Virus record (IMG/VR): IMGVR_UViG_3300036814_000109
Location: 1 to 21,777 of that record
DNA: 21,777 nt
Source of the DNA: a virus
Reading direction: 5' to 3' (one strand)
Numbering within the stretch: position 1 is the first letter of the stretch; every line of letters begins with the position of its first letter. The notes under the pieces were generated by a model. The model made no database searches. It was not told where the DNA came from and worked only from the letters and a program-made list of their open reading frames with translations. The translations under genes were made by a program, and so were the position numbers. Positions 6,351 to 13,364 of this stretch are shown piece by piece.

Positions 6351-6842
6351 ATGGCTAGTAAAGCATCACCCAAAGCCGACAAGGTATGGGCGTATTTAGT
6401 TAAGAATAAAACAGCCACACCTGTGCAGGTCTCGAAGGCCACAGGAGTATCGTATGGCTATGCTTACAAGATAATGCAAAAGATTGGCACGCCGAAAGAG
6501 GTGTTTGTCGCAGAAGAGGAGGCGAAAAGCACTGGAAAAAAACTACGACCCTCTGGGGAAAACTCAGAGGGATTTTCTCGCGGTCAGATTCTTGATACTG
6601 CTAAGTTGTACGTAACTAAGGATCGTGCGGCTGACCATGGTGACATGAAGAATAATTTCTCTAGGACCGCTGGCTACTGGGCGACGTATCTTGCACACCC
6701 TGTATCAGCTACCGATGTCGCAGTGATGATGACACTTCTAAAAATAGCACGCATCAATTTTAATCCGAAGCATCCAGACAACTGGGTGGACGGCGCAGGT
6801 TATATGGCGTGTGGGGGTGAGTTAGCAGGGGGTGATTCCTAA
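6351..6842 (+). CDS. HTH-DUF6378 fusion protein
   Basis: A 163-residue protein. Residues about 10-47 form a helix-turn-helix-like domain (VWAYLVKNKTATPVQVSKAT, then GVSYGYAYKIMQKIG). Residues about 78-157 match, from memory, the phage DUF6378 domain: LYVTKDRAADHGD, then NFSRTAGYWATYL, MMTLLKIAR and DNWVDGAGYMA. The function of DUF6378 is unknown. Its helical, acidic-residue-bearing pattern recalls all-alpha nucleotide pyrophosphatases, but that is only an impression. The start follows AGGAGAACGACATC. The stop shares one base with the polymerase start (TAATG), so the two are translationally linked and a role near nucleotide or DNA metabolism is plausible. Confidence 0.8.
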   Translation: MASKASPKADKVWAYLVKNKTATPVQVSKATGVSYGYAYKIMQKIGTPKEVFVAEEEAKSTGKKLRPSGENSEGFSRGQILDTAKLYVTKDRAADHGDMKNNFSRTAGYWATYLAHPVSATDVAVMMTLLKIARINFNPKHPDNWVDGAGYMACGGELAGGDS

Positions 6843-8671
6843 TGGACTTAATCACGATAGATTTTGAAACCTACTATGACAGGGATTTTTCCCTGTCTAA
6901 GTTAACAATAGAGGAGTACGTACGCGACCGCCAATTTGAGGTGATTGGCGTAGGTATAAAGGTGAACAATGAAGGAACTGAATGGGCAAGCGGAACACGT
7001 GAACAACTTAAACGATACTTACACACCTTCAACTGGGCAGAAAGCATGGTTCTCGCTCACAACACTTTGTTTGATGGTGCCATTCTCTCTTGGGTGTTTG
7101 ATATTCATCCTCGCGTGTATACCGATACTTTGTGTATCGCCCGTGCTTTACACGGGGTGGAAGTTGGCGGCAGTCTCAGGGCGTTGTCTGAACGCTACCA
7201 GATTGGCACTAAGGGAACCGAGGTCTTAAATGCTTTAGGTAAACGTCGAGCCGATTTCTCTGAACAGGACTTGGCGCTGTACGGTGACTACTGCATCAAT
7301 GATGTCGAGTTAACATACAAACTATTCAACATCTTCTTGAAGAAGGGCTTTCCGAAGCAAGAACTTATGATGATTGATCTGACGTTGCGGATGTTTACCG
7401 AGCCGATGCTTGAGTTGGATATTGGGTTGCTTGAACAGCACCTTGAAGCCACACGCGAACGTAAAGACCAACTACTTGAGGATGCAGGTGTAACTAAGGA
7501 AGACTTGATGTCTAACCCTAAGTTTGCCGCTGTGCTTGAGGGGCTAGGCGTAAAGCCGCCTATGAAAATAAGTTTACGTACAGGCAAAGAAACATTCGCG
7601 TTCGCCAAGAACGACGAAGAGTTTAAGGCTCTAGTTGACCATGAGGATGACAGGGTGCAAGCGGCAGTAGCCGCACGTCTAGGCACGAAAAGTACCCTTG
7701 AGGAAACACGTACTCAGAGGTTTATAGACATAGGTAAACGTGGGACTTTGCCGGTTCCAGTAAGATACTACGCCGCACACACTGGGCGATGGGGTGGTGA
7801 TGATAAGATCAACATGCAGAACCTACCTAGCCGAGGCCCAAATGGTAAGAAGTTAAAGCGTAGCATCCTAGCACCAGAAGGATACACGTTGATTGACTGT
7901 GATAGTTCGCAGATCGAAGCACGTGTACTCGCATGGTTGGCAGGTCAGGATGATATTACTCAATCATTCGCTAATAACGAAGATGTATATAAGGTGATGG
8001 CTTCTCGCATATATGGTGTTACCGAAGACGAAGTAACTAAAGATCAACGGTTTGTAGGTAAGACTACCATCCTTGGCGCAGGTTATGGGATGGGTGCAGT
8101 TAGGTTTCAAGAACAGCTAAAAGGTTTTGGGTTTGAAATGGAACTGTATGAAGCGCGTCGAGTTATCAATATCTATCGTGAGGCTAATTGGAAAATCAAT
8201 CAGCTATGGCGCGACTGTCAGAACATGATCAAGCACATGGTGAACGGCGATACCATACAGGTAGGTAGGGAAGGTGTGCTAAAAGTATTAGGATCAGAAC
8301 GCGGTATCCTTCTTCCGTCTGGTTTAATGTTACGTTATGACGACTTATCAGGTGAGCAAGGTGAGCGTGGTGTTGAGTATAGTTACAAGACACGACGTGG
8401 GCGCACCCGAATTTATGGTGGGAAGGTAACAGAGAATGTATGTCAGGCGATAGCGCGGTGCATTATTGGTGAGCAAATGTTACAAATCAGCAAGAGATGT
8501 CGTATTGTGTTAACGGTGCATGATTCCATCATCGTATGTGTAAAAGACGAGGACGTGATCGAATCGAGAGCGTTCGTTGAGGAGCGTATGCGTTGGACAC
8601 CCGACTGGGCGGCAGGTCTGCCTATCAATTGTGAAAGTGGACTAGGAAAATCTTACGGAGATTGTGAATGA
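6842..8671 (+). CDS. polA: family A DNA polymerase with 3'-5' exonuclease
   Basis: A 609-residue replicative phage DNA polymerase. The N-terminal DnaQ-like proofreading domain has Exo I D7-x-E9 (IDFET), Exo II N74-x3-D78 and Exo III Y150-x3-D154. The polymerase domain has motif A DSSQIEAR (354-361), motif B K407...Y415-G416 in GKTTILGAGYG, and motif C VHDS (559-562). No 5'-3' exonuclease domain is present, as usual for phage enzymes. Two residues stand out. The position equivalent to E. coli Phe762 is Leu411, and the usual Glu of motif C (VHDE) is Ser562. It overlaps the HTH-DUF6378 gene by one base and the downstream nuclease gene by four (ATGA). Confidence 0.97.
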   Translation: MDLITIDFETYYDRDFSLSKLTIEEYVRDRQFEVIGVGIKVNNEGTEWASGTREQLKRYLHTFNWAESMVLAHNTLFDGAILSWVFDIHPRVYTDTLCIARALHGVEVGGSLRALSERYQIGTKGTEVLNALGKRRADFSEQDLALYGDYCINDVELTYKLFNIFLKKGFPKQELMMIDLTLRMFTEPMLELDIGLLEQHLEATRERKDQLLEDAGVTKEDLMSNPKFAAVLEGLGVKPPMKISLRTGKETFAFAKNDEEFKALVDHEDDRVQAAVAARLGTKSTLEETRTQRFIDIGKRGTLPVPVRYYAAHTGRWGGDDKINMQNLPSRGPNGKKLKRSILAPEGYTLIDCDSSQIEARVLAWLAGQDDITQSFANNEDVYKVMASRIYGVTEDEVTKDQRFVGKTTILGAGYGMGAVRFQEQLKGFGFEMELYEARRVINIYREANWKINQLWRDCQNMIKHMVNGDTIQVGREGVLKVLGSERGILLPSGLMLRYDDLSGEQGERGVEYSYKTRRGRTRIYGGKVTENVCQAIARCIIGEQMLQISKRCRIVLTVHDSIIVCVKDEDVIESRAFVEERMRWTPDWAAGLPINCESGLGKSYGDCE

Positions 8672-9339
8672 GTGTAGCCCCGTGGTCGTTCAGCAAGATT
8701 AAAGCGTTTGAACAATGCCCTAAACAGTTTTACCACGAGAAAATACTTAAAGAGTATCCTTTCGTCCAGACCGATGCGATCTTATACGGTAACGAGTTTC
8801 ACAAAGCCGCAGAAGATTACGTTAGCAGTGATACCCCTCTACCTAAGAGGTTTAGCTACGCGCAAGCAATGCTTGATTCCCTTAACGACAAACGAGGGGT
8901 CAAACTATGCGAACAAAAGGTGGGCGTAACCGAGAACCTAACCGCATGTAGATTCGACGATAAAGATGTTTGGTTCCGTGGGATCATTGACTTGCTAATT
9001 GTTGACACGTTGGGGGAAACCGCATGGGTCATCGACTACAAGACTGGTAAAAATGCACGATACGCAGACAAGGGGCAGTTAGAATTAATGGCGCTGTCTG
9101 TATTTATAAACTACCCCGAAGTAAAGAAAATTAAAGCAGGGTTAGTGTTTGTTGTTAGTAATGATCTTATCAAAGCGAAGTACCATGAGTACGATACCAG
9201 TTCCTTATGGGATAAATGGCTAGGCAAGTATGAAGCCATGAAGACCGCCGCTGATAAAAATGTCTGGAATCCGCGCCCGAATGGTCTGTGCAAAAGGCAC
9301 TGCTCTGTCACCGTGTGCGCTCACAACGGGAGTAACTAA
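8668..9339 (+). CDS. RecB/Cas4-like PD-(D/E)XK nuclease, probable Fe-S protein
   Basis: A 223-residue nuclease. It has the N-terminal signature SFSKIKAFEQCPKQFYHEK (7-25), GNEFHKAAEDY with H45 (41-51), catalytic D108 in GIIDLL, D123-x-K125 in VIDYKTGK, and the QLELMAL helix (137-143). Cys17 near the N-terminus plus C208-x3-C212-x4-C217 near the C-terminus reproduce the one-plus-three cysteine plan of Cas4 and AddB iron-sulfur nucleases. It probably acts as an exonuclease in replication or recombination, with the SSB-like and SNF2 proteins encoded nearby. There is no cas context, so a CRISPR adaptation role is not indicated. It overlaps the polymerase gene by ATGA. Confidence 0.92.
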   Translation: MSVAPWSFSKIKAFEQCPKQFYHEKILKEYPFVQTDAILYGNEFHKAAEDYVSSDTPLPKRFSYAQAMLDSLNDKRGVKLCEQKVGVTENLTACRFDDKDVWFRGIIDLLIVDTLGETAWVIDYKTGKNARYADKGQLELMALSVFINYPEVKKIKAGLVFVVSNDLIKAKYHEYDTSSLWDKWLGKYEAMKTAADKNVWNPRPNGLCKRHCSVTVCAHNGSN

Positions 9340-9623
9340 TGCCATACAAAAATAAAGAAGACCGTAAGGAACAAAAAAACAAACCTGTCGATAGTAAAGA
9401 GTTTAAGGCGCGTATGGAAAGACAGCGTGCCAGAAGAAAGATGGATAAGACAGGTAAAGACGATAACAAGAATGGTAAAGCTGACAAGAGAGAAGGCAAG
9501 GATGTAGCACATAAGAAGCCGTTGGCGCGGGGGGGCTTCAACAAAGATGGCGTCACAGTACAAAGCCGAAAGAAAAACCGTACGGCAGGGGGGGCGTTGA
9601 GCAAAGGCTCTAAGAAAAAATAG
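9339..9623 (+). CDS. lysine-rich protein with HNH-like motif
   Basis: A 94-residue, extremely basic protein (Lys/Arg throughout) starting at a TAATG junction with the nuclease gene. Residues 57-84 (AHKKPLARGGFNKDGVTVQ, then SRKKNRTAGG) follow the H-x9-N-x11-N spacing of an HNH finger core, as in the DHKKPLSKGG...N...N pattern. The residue before the first His, usually Asp or Glu, is Ala57 and no zinc cysteines are seen, so nuclease activity is doubtful. It may instead be a DNA-binding remnant of an HNH protein. Similar Lys-rich HNH-like proteins occur in marine phages as I remember them. Confidence 0.75.
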   Translation: MPYKNKEDRKEQKNKPVDSKEFKARMERQRARRKMDKTGKDDNKNGKADKREGKDVAHKKPLARGGFNKDGVTVQSRKKNRTAGGALSKGSKKK

Positions 9624-9639
9624 TTAGTGACACACTAAC
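9623..9639. repeat. palindrome GTTAGTG-ACA-CACTAAC, copy 5
   Basis: Perfect 7-bp arms with an AT-richer spacer ACA. It starts on the last base of the stop codon of the lysine-rich gene and lies 33 bp before the GTG start of the SNF2 helicase gene. It is the rightmost copy in the window. Confidence 0.85.
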
Positions 9640-9672
9640 ACCGCGCCATGGGGCGTTGCGATGGAGAACGAT

Positions 9673-11208
9673 GTGCAAATATTAAAGAACAAAGCGTTAC
9701 TATTGCGCCTGAAAAACCCGAACAAAGTTACTACAGTTGTCGAGAAGAGCCGAGAATTACCAAACAATCAAGTAGTAGTTAACTGGGGTGTAGACGAAGC
9801 GCATACCCTAAAGAAGTTAAATATAAAGGTGCCATCACCCATTGAGGGGCGGTACGAGTGGCCGGGGCAGTACGCACCATACGAACACCAGAAGGTTACT
9901 TCCGCGTTTCTTACTCTGAACCGAAGGGCTTTCTGCTTTAATGAGCAGGGCACAGGCAAAACTGCGTCTGCGATCTGGGCATCCGATTTTCTAATGACAC
10001 AAGGTAAGATACGGCGTGTGTTAGTTATCTGCCCGCTTTCGATCATGGATAGCGCATGGCGCAATGACTTGTTTAGTTGCGCCATGCACCGCACGGTTGA
10101 TGTGGCCTACGGTGCTAAAGAGAAGCGTAGGAAAATCATCAACCAAGGCTCTGATTACGTCATCATTAACTATGATGGGGTAGAGATTGTAGCTGATGAC
10201 ATAGCCAAGGGTGGGTTCGACTGCATCATAGTAGATGAAGCTACTCACTATAAGAACGCGCAGACCAAACGCTGGAAGACACTCAACAAGTTGTTAACCG
10301 ATCAGACTTGGTTGTGGATGATGACTGGCACACCAGCGGCACAAAGTCCTCTGGACGCATACGGTATTGCTAAGCTAATTAATCCCACTGCCGTGCCACG
10401 ATTCTTTGGGTCATTCCGCGACATGGTTATGTACAAGATAACGCAGTTCAAATGGGTGCCAAAAGAAACTGCTTCGGAGACAGTCTACAACGCACTGCAA
10501 CCGGCTATCAGGTTCACAAAAGACGAGTGTCTGGACTTGCCCCCTATGGTATATGCCAAGCGAGAGGTAGAACTCACGCGTCAGCAGACCAAATACTATA
10601 AGGAACTAAAGAATAAGATGGTGTTACAGGCCGCAGGTGAGGAGATCACAGCGGCTAACGCTGCCATTATCATGAGCAAACTCCTACAAATATCTTCTGG
10701 TGCGGTATACACCGATAAAGGAGAGGCATTAGAGTTTGACATCAAGAACCGGTACAAAGTTTTACGTGAGGTAATCGACGAGAGTAGTAAGAAGGTGCTT
10801 GTGTTCGTGCTGTTCAAGCACACGATAGACATCCTTACAAACAAACTACTCGACGATGGGATAGCTACTGAGGTTATTCGTGGTGATGTATCTGCACCCA
10901 AACGTACAGATATATTTCACCGATTCCAAACTACCCCCAACCCACGTGTGTTAGTAATCCAACCACAAGCCGCCGCCCACGGGGTCACGTTAACCGCCGC
11001 TAACACAGTTGTGTGGTGGGGGCCTACCAGTTCGCTAGAGACTTACGCCCAAGCCAACGCACGTGTTCACAGAGCAGGACAAGATCATAAGTGTACCGTC
11101 GTCCAGCTCCAAGGTTCAGCCGTAGAGAAACGTGTTTACACACTGTTAGATAACAGAATCGACGTACACACAAAAATGATTGATCTTTACAAAGAATTGC
11201 TTGACTAA
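9673..11208 (+). CDS. SNF2/DEAD-type superfamily 2 helicase
   Basis: About 511 residues. In the numbering from the in-frame ATG at 9661, the motifs are Q-like YEHQ (74-77), motif I NEQGTGKT (94-101), motif II DEATH (192-196), motif III TGTP (222-225), motif V HGVTLTAANTVVWWGP, and motif VI ARVHRAGQ (about 467-474). The HRAGQ form of motif VI is typical of SNF2-family translocases, which in phages act in recombination or replication-fork remodelling. I prefer the GTG at 9673 because GGAGAACGA precedes it with the same spacing as the leader of the gene at 146. The ATG at 9661 lies on that Shine-Dalgarno and has only a weak site of its own. Confidence 0.93.
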   Translation: MQILKNKALLLRLKNPNKVTTVVEKSRELPNNQVVVNWGVDEAHTLKKLNIKVPSPIEGRYEWPGQYAPYEHQKVTSAFLTLNRRAFCFNEQGTGKTASAIWASDFLMTQGKIRRVLVICPLSIMDSAWRNDLFSCAMHRTVDVAYGAKEKRRKIINQGSDYVIINYDGVEIVADDIAKGGFDCIIVDEATHYKNAQTKRWKTLNKLLTDQTWLWMMTGTPAAQSPLDAYGIAKLINPTAVPRFFGSFRDMVMYKITQFKWVPKETASETVYNALQPAIRFTKDECLDLPPMVYAKREVELTRQQTKYYKELKNKMVLQAAGEEITAANAAIIMSKLLQISSGAVYTDKGEALEFDIKNRYKVLREVIDESSKKVLVFVLFKHTIDILTNKLLDDGIATEVIRGDVSAPKRTDIFHRFQTTPNPRVLVIQPQAAAHGVTLTAANTVVWWGPTSSLETYAQANARVHRAGQDHKCTVVQLQGSAVEKRVYTLLDNRIDVHTKMIDLYKELLD

Positions 11209-11229
11209 GGTATTATACGCTAATAGAGT
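11186..11229 (+). promoter_or_regulatory. possible promoter before the SSB/primase genes
   Basis: Two imperfect sigma70 arrangements overlap here: TTTACA (11186-11191) with TATTAT (11211-11216) at 19-nt spacing, and TTGACT (11201-11206) with TAGAGT (11224-11229) at 17-nt spacing. A small hairpin, CGACA/TGTCG (11238-11242 with 11248-11252), follows in the leader. The 64-bp gap before 11273 is among the longest in the rightward block, which makes a promoter plausible but not proven. Confidence 0.3.
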
Positions 11230-11272
11230 GCGCCTCCCGACACAGTTTGTCGTGCGATTAGGAGCAATAAAA

Positions 11273-11671
11273 ATGAGTGAGGACAAGAAGTTAGCGGAGA
11301 AGCTGACACGTGTTTACTTAAAAATCCGAAATAAGAAAGCGCAGCTTTCGTCAGACTATAAGAAACAAGAAGACGATCTTAACCAGAAATTGGATAAGGT
11401 CAAAGCCGCGCTACTCGACTACTGCAAAGAGCAGGGCCTTGAGAGCGTAAAGACTTCAGAGGGACTTTTCTACCGTTCGGTGAAGACTCGCTATTGGACC
11501 AGTGATTGGGAAGCCATGCACAAATTTGTTATGGCGCATGGCGTACCTGAGTTTCTGGAAAAGCGGTTGAACCAAACTAATGTAAAAACTTTCCTTGAAG
11601 AAAATCCTGAGACTGTCCCTATGGGACTTAACGTAGACTCTGAATATATAATTTCTGTGAGGAATAAATGA
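11273..11671 (+). CDS. coiled-coil phage protein near SSB
   Basis: A 132-residue protein starting at the ATG preceded by AGGAG (11260-11264). The in-frame extension to 11180 overlaps the helicase gene and is not needed. Residues about 5-50 are a charged, heptad-like helix (KLTRVYLKIRNKKAQLSSDY). The C-terminal half (WEAMHKFVMAHGVPEFLEKR, NVKTFLEENPETVPMG, ending SVRNK) resembles phage proteins often found beside recombination genes and superficially recalls Gam or Gp157-like host-nuclease inhibitors. Function is not established. The stop overlaps the next start (ATGA). Confidence 0.75.
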   Translation: MSEDKKLAEKLTRVYLKIRNKKAQLSSDYKKQEDDLNQKLDKVKAALLDYCKEQGLESVKTSEGLFYRSVKTRYWTSDWEAMHKFVMAHGVPEFLEKRLNQTNVKTFLEENPETVPMGLNVDSEYIISVRNK

Positions 11672-11970
11672 TGAATGGCCCTTTTGTACCAATCGAAGAA
11701 CTGTCCAAGCACTTCTCTGTATCGGTTTCGACCATACGAGCATGGGTGCGCCAAGGACATATCCCAAAAGACACATACATTAAAGTAGGAAACACATACC
11801 GCTTCTCTGTCGATGATGTGTCTGTTGCCCTAGCCAAAAAAGATAACACCAAACCTACTGACAGTGCCTCTACACATGTAGAAACGCAGGTGGGTGGATT
11901 ATCAGCAATAACTACCACGGCAGTAACCGGCATCGAGTTAGGGCAAGGTCATACCGACGAGGATTTGTGA
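11668..11970 (+). CDS. MerR/excisionase-like HTH protein
   Basis: A 100-residue protein. Residues about 7-55 carry a MerR-like or AlpA/Xis-like winged helix: VPIEELSKHFSVSVSTIRAW, VRQGHIP, then the wing KVGNTYRFSVDDV. The C-terminal 45 residues are polar and Thr/Ser rich, probably flexible. It is a DNA-binding protein of the kind used as phage regulators or excision factors. No integrase is in the window, so a regulatory role is more likely here, but excisionase cannot be excluded. Two adjacent ATGs (11668 and 11671) are possible starts; GAGG lies upstream. Confidence 0.82.
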   Translation: MMNGPFVPIEELSKHFSVSVSTIRAWVRQGHIPKDTYIKVGNTYRFSVDDVSVALAKKDNTKPTDSASTHVETQVGGLSAITTTAVTGIELGQGHTDEDL

Positions 11971-11974
11971 GGAG

Positions 11975-12670
11975 ATGCAGAACGTAGGTGAACGCCGCCG
12001 GATTAGTATTAGCGGCAGTAAGTTCCGTGAGTATGTTAACGGTCAACAAGACACGGTGCATGAAGGTGCATTGAACGTGGTAATCTTGAACGCCGCTAAA
12101 ATCTCTCGCTCTTACTACGCAGGGGAGTATGATGCGAGTAGCCCTACAGGTCCTAAGTGTTGGTCAGCGGATACTAGCGCACCTGCACCGGAGGTGAAGC
12201 AAGAAGATCGCCAAGCCCACCGTTGTATGGACTGCCCCCAAAATATTAAGGGGTCAGGGTCAGGTACGTCACGTGCATGTCGTTTTGCACAACGGTTAGC
12301 CGTTGTGATAGAGAACGACTTTACAAAAGTATACCAACTGCAATTACCGGCAACATCGTTGTTTGGTAAAGCGAAGGAAGGCAAGATGCCTATGCAAGCC
12401 TACGCGCAGTACCTAAGTTCGCATAACACCCCTGCGCTATCCGTGATTACCGAATGCGCGTTTGATCGGGGGAGTGCGGTACCCAAGTTGTTCTTCAAGG
12501 CAGTACGTCCCCTTGGGGAAGAAGAAGTGAGTCTTGCGGCTTCAATGGCTGATAGCCAAGAAGCTAAAGAGGCTATATCAATGTCAACGCCCTCAAGGGG
12601 GTCAATCTTTGCGAAAGTGGACGGATTTGTCTACGCCGCAAATGCAAACCAAGGAGACTTTTATGTCTGA
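11975..12670 (+). CDS. four-cysteine hypothetical protein in the SSB operon
   Basis: A 231-residue protein of unknown family. Cys62, Cys84-x2-Cys87 and Cys102, in KCWSAD...HRCMDCPQN...ACRFAQRLAV, could form a zinc or Fe-S site. The rest is beta-rich (ALNVVILNAA, LAVVIEND, VYQLQLPA), compatible with an OB-like or other nucleic-acid-binding fold. It overlaps the gene for the gp2.5/DUF2815-like protein by 8 nt, which suggests joint action. The start is unusual: GAGGAG directly abuts the ATG with no spacing. The upstream GAGG at 11959-11962 may serve instead, or the true start may differ. Confidence 0.78.
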   Translation: MQNVGERRRISISGSKFREYVNGQQDTVHEGALNVVILNAAKISRSYYAGEYDASSPTGPKCWSADTSAPAPEVKQEDRQAHRCMDCPQNIKGSGSGTSRACRFAQRLAVVIENDFTKVYQLQLPATSLFGKAKEGKMPMQAYAQYLSSHNTPALSVITECAFDRGSAVPKLFFKAVRPLGEEEVSLAASMADSQEAKEAISMSTPSRGSIFAKVDGFVYAANANQGDFYV

Positions 12671-13364
12671 GCGATATGTAGTTAAAAAAATAACCGCCAT
12701 GTACCCTAAACTGGATAAGACGTACAGATACGATAGCACGGAACAACGCTCCGTATCGTGTGGACCAACGGATGATGGTGCTGAGTATTCGGTAAACTTC
12801 ATCATGGACGATGCAACAGCCAAGGCGTTGTGGTCATACATGAAAACAACTTATGCCGAGGAAAAGAAAAAGACTTGGCCCAGCATTAAAAACCCGTTCA
12901 AGAAAACAGATGATGGGATGTGGTCCCACAAGGCTAGTTTGAAGGGCGCATACAACGGCGATAAGACTAGGAAGCCGCCGCAGTTTGATGCAAAGACTAA
13001 TGAACTGCCTGATGGTTTCCAATTGACAAGCGGTAGTATCGTGAATGTAGCAGTCAAGGGTATTCCTTACAGCGGTTCGATGGGTGCAGGTTGCTCCCTA
13101 AGATTGCAAGCAGTGCAGGTTCTTAAACTTGCAGAGCGTAAGCAATCGAATCCCTTTGGTGCCGAAGACGGATACAATTCTAAGGAGGATAACCCGTTTA
13201 CAGCAGTGGTTGAAGACGATGAGCCAACTACCCCTGTTGTTAAAGAGCCTGTTGAGAAACCTATTAAGGAACCTACAAAGGTTGTTAAGAAGGCTGCATC
13301 CGCACCGCCAACGGATGACAGTGATTTGAGTTCGATTATTGATGACTGGGATGATGAAGACTAA
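12663..13364 (+). CDS. gp2.5/DUF2815-like ssDNA-binding protein
   Basis: A 233-residue protein. The start at 12663 follows AAGGAG with 6-7 nt spacing; upstream in-frame codons lie inside the previous gene. The N-terminal 160 residues have the sequence style of phage OB-fold SSBs of the T7 gp2.5/DUF2815 type (VNFIMDDATAKALWSYM, then SGSIVNVAVKGIPYSGS and GCSLRLQAVQVLKLAE). A Pro/Lys/Glu-rich linker (about 185-215) leads to an acidic tail ending DDWDDED, the part of SSBs that recruits replication partners. It would coat single-stranded DNA at the fork and work with the primase-helicase and polymerase. The assignment is by pattern, not by search. Confidence 0.85.
   Translation: MSERYVVKKITAMYPKLDKTYRYDSTEQRSVSCGPTDDGAEYSVNFIMDDATAKALWSYMKTTYAEEKKKTWPSIKNPFKKTDDGMWSHKASLKGAYNGDKTRKPPQFDAKTNELPDGFQLTSGSIVNVAVKGIPYSGSMGAGCSLRLQAVQVLKLAERKQSNPFGAEDGYNSKEDNPFTAVVEDDEPTTPVVKEPVEKPIKEPTKVVKKAASAPPTDDSDLSSIIDDWDDED

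Noticed and set aside
8668-9339. Cas4 as evidence of a CRISPR-Cas locus
   Set aside because: No cas1, cas2 or effector genes or array are present. The context is phage replication.
9308-9604. 98-codon minus-strand frame opposite the lysine-rich gene
   Set aside because: Its Phe/Leu/Ser richness is simply the complement of Lys codons. A membrane protein reading would be an artefact.
164-9639. Dispersed palindromes as a CRISPR array or transposon ends
   Set aside because: Spacing is irregular (0.9 to 4.3 kb), there are no spacers, and no transposase or target duplications flank them.
11668-11970. MerR-like protein as proof of a prophage excisionase
   Set aside because: The fold fits excisionases, but no integrase or attachment site is in the window. 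Only a DNA-binding role can be supported.
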